Shown: positions 63,437 to 64,000 of the stretch, piece after piece
How positions within the stretch are numbered: position 1 is the first letter of the stretch
How the letters are laid out: each line of letters opens with the position of its first letter
From: Synechococcus sp. CS-1332
GTDB taxonomy: Bacteria > Cyanobacteriota > Cyanobacteriia > PCC-6307 > Cyanobiaceae
Reading direction: 5' to 3'
DNA: 64,000 nt
Assembly: GCF_025127995.1 (NCBI RefSeq)
Contig: NZ_JAHLYP010000014.1
Span: 1-64,000, forward strand
Notes under the pieces: generated by a model
Seen by the model: the letters and a program-made list of their open reading frames with translations, nothing else
Told to the model about the DNA's origin: nothing
Database searches by the model: none
Translations under genes and position numbers: made by a program

Positions 63437-64000
63437 ATGGCCGGCGTCGCATCCGAGCGTTTCGAGCCGTTGGACTGGGAGGCGCTGACCTCTGAAGCGG
63501 CGCCAGCCCTGGCGTCGCTGGCCTTCAGGGATCCCGCCACAGGTCCCACCAGTGCCCAGGCCCTGTGGCGTCTGTTCGGCCGTCCGGAAGGGGAGGTCCG
63601 GGTGACGCTGTACCGGGACCACCACGCCTGGTGCCCCTACTGCCAGAAGGTCTGGCTGTGGCTGGAGGAGAAGCAGATTCCTTATCGGATCCGAAAGGTG
63701 ACGATGTTCTGCTACGGGCAGAAGGAACCCTGGTACACCGATCTGGTGCGGGGCGGCATGCTGCCGGCCCTTGAGCTGGATGGCCGTCTGATCACAGAAA
63801 GCGATCGCATCCTGGAGGCCCTGGAGGTGGCCTTCGGTCCTATGGGCCTGGGGATGAATTCTCGCGAAGCGCTTCCCCTGCGGCAACTGGAGCGTCAGTT
63901 GTTCCGGGCCTGGTGCCAGTGGCTCTGTGTCCCGAGCTGTGGGGCCGCTGAGGAGGCCCGGGGCCAGCAAGGCTTCGATCGCTTTGCCGAGCGCTTGGCG
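63437..64000 (+). CDS. Glutathione S-transferase-like protein, 5' part (3' end outside window)
   Basis: From ATG 63437 the frame runs to the window end (188 residues). A 55-residue N-terminal lead precedes a thioredoxin-fold GST domain: [28 protein letters not shown] with a CPYC motif, then [23 protein letters not shown], the glutathione-binding cis-Pro and Glu-Ser steps. The CPYC active site is like omega-class or glutaredoxin-type GSTs that reduce glutathione mixed disulfides. Starts divergently from cpcB. Confidence 0.88.
   Translation, partial: MAGVASERFEPLDWEALTSEAAPALASLAFRDPATGPTSAQALWRLFGRPEGEVRVTLYRDHHAWCPYCQKVWLWLEEKQIPYRIRKVTMFCYGQKEPWYTDLVRGGMLPALELDGRLITESDRILEALEVAFGPMGLGMNSREALPLRQLERQLFRAWCQWLCVPSCGAAEEARGQQGFDRFAERLA

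Overview
The window is high-GC DNA from a unicellular cyanobacterium, most like the Synechococcus/Cyanobium group. Diagnostic genes are phycocyanin beta (cpcB), a plant-type 2Fe-2S ferredoxin, the oxidative Mg-protoporphyrin ester cyclase acsF, heme oxygenase, hemL, SphX/PstS with a PtrA-PhoB-PhoR regulatory set, and a cyanobacterial sulfate-uptake cluster. No rRNA, tRNA or CRISPR array is visible. Genes are tightly packed, often with 4-bp stop/start overlaps.

Layout. 1-8983: 3' part of a gamma-glutamyltransferase, an HdeD-like protein, two ion channels, a type II NADH dehydrogenase, an orphan metal-binding lipoprotein behind a possible Zur/Fur box, an exonuclease and remnants of an outer-membrane barrel protein. 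8989-14949 (minus): a six-gene run, hemL followed by a complete branched-chain/neutral amino-acid ABC transporter. 15046-19054: glcD-type oxidase, a small secreted protein, ChrA and a class II amidotransferase. 19103-25786: sulfate uptake, with two substrate-binding proteins, an Rrf2 and a Crp-type regulator (probably CysR), a 50-residue small protein, and cysA / cysT-cysW.

25982-29994 is a lower-GC surface-glycan island: sulfotransferase, GT25 glycosyltransferase, UDP-galactopyranose mutase and a myo-inositol-oxygenase-like diiron protein. 30020-41019 holds a CDF exporter, type II sulfide:quinone reductase, glycogen phosphorylase, an RCK-domain membrane protein coupled to an atypical pyruvate kinase, and a CorA transporter. 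41136-45738 is a phosphate-starvation locus (SphX, CHAD protein, PtrA-like Crp regulator, PhoB, PhoR) with Pho-box-like repeats. It is followed by a C-terminally truncated aminotransferase and an ExbB-ExbD-ExbD operon. 48671-52511 has cysK, ferredoxin, glutathione reductase and a pentapeptide-repeat protein.

52489-60631 is the most interesting region. It looks like a low-oxygen tetrapyrrole operon (acsF, heme oxygenase, hemN), which is contiguous in Synechocystis but is split here by about 4.5 kb. The intervening DNA holds lactate dehydrogenase, a TerB-like protein, an internally deleted glgX pseudogene, an AT-rich membrane protein and IS5 and IS21 remnants. acsF lies behind a perfect 14-bp inverted repeat shared with a divergent ArsR-type regulator, and an 11-bp core motif recurs upstream of heme oxygenase. 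The window ends with an amt-PII operon (PII has an altered T-loop), a cpcB closed by its own terminator with no cpcA after it, and the start of a glutathione S-transferase-like gene.
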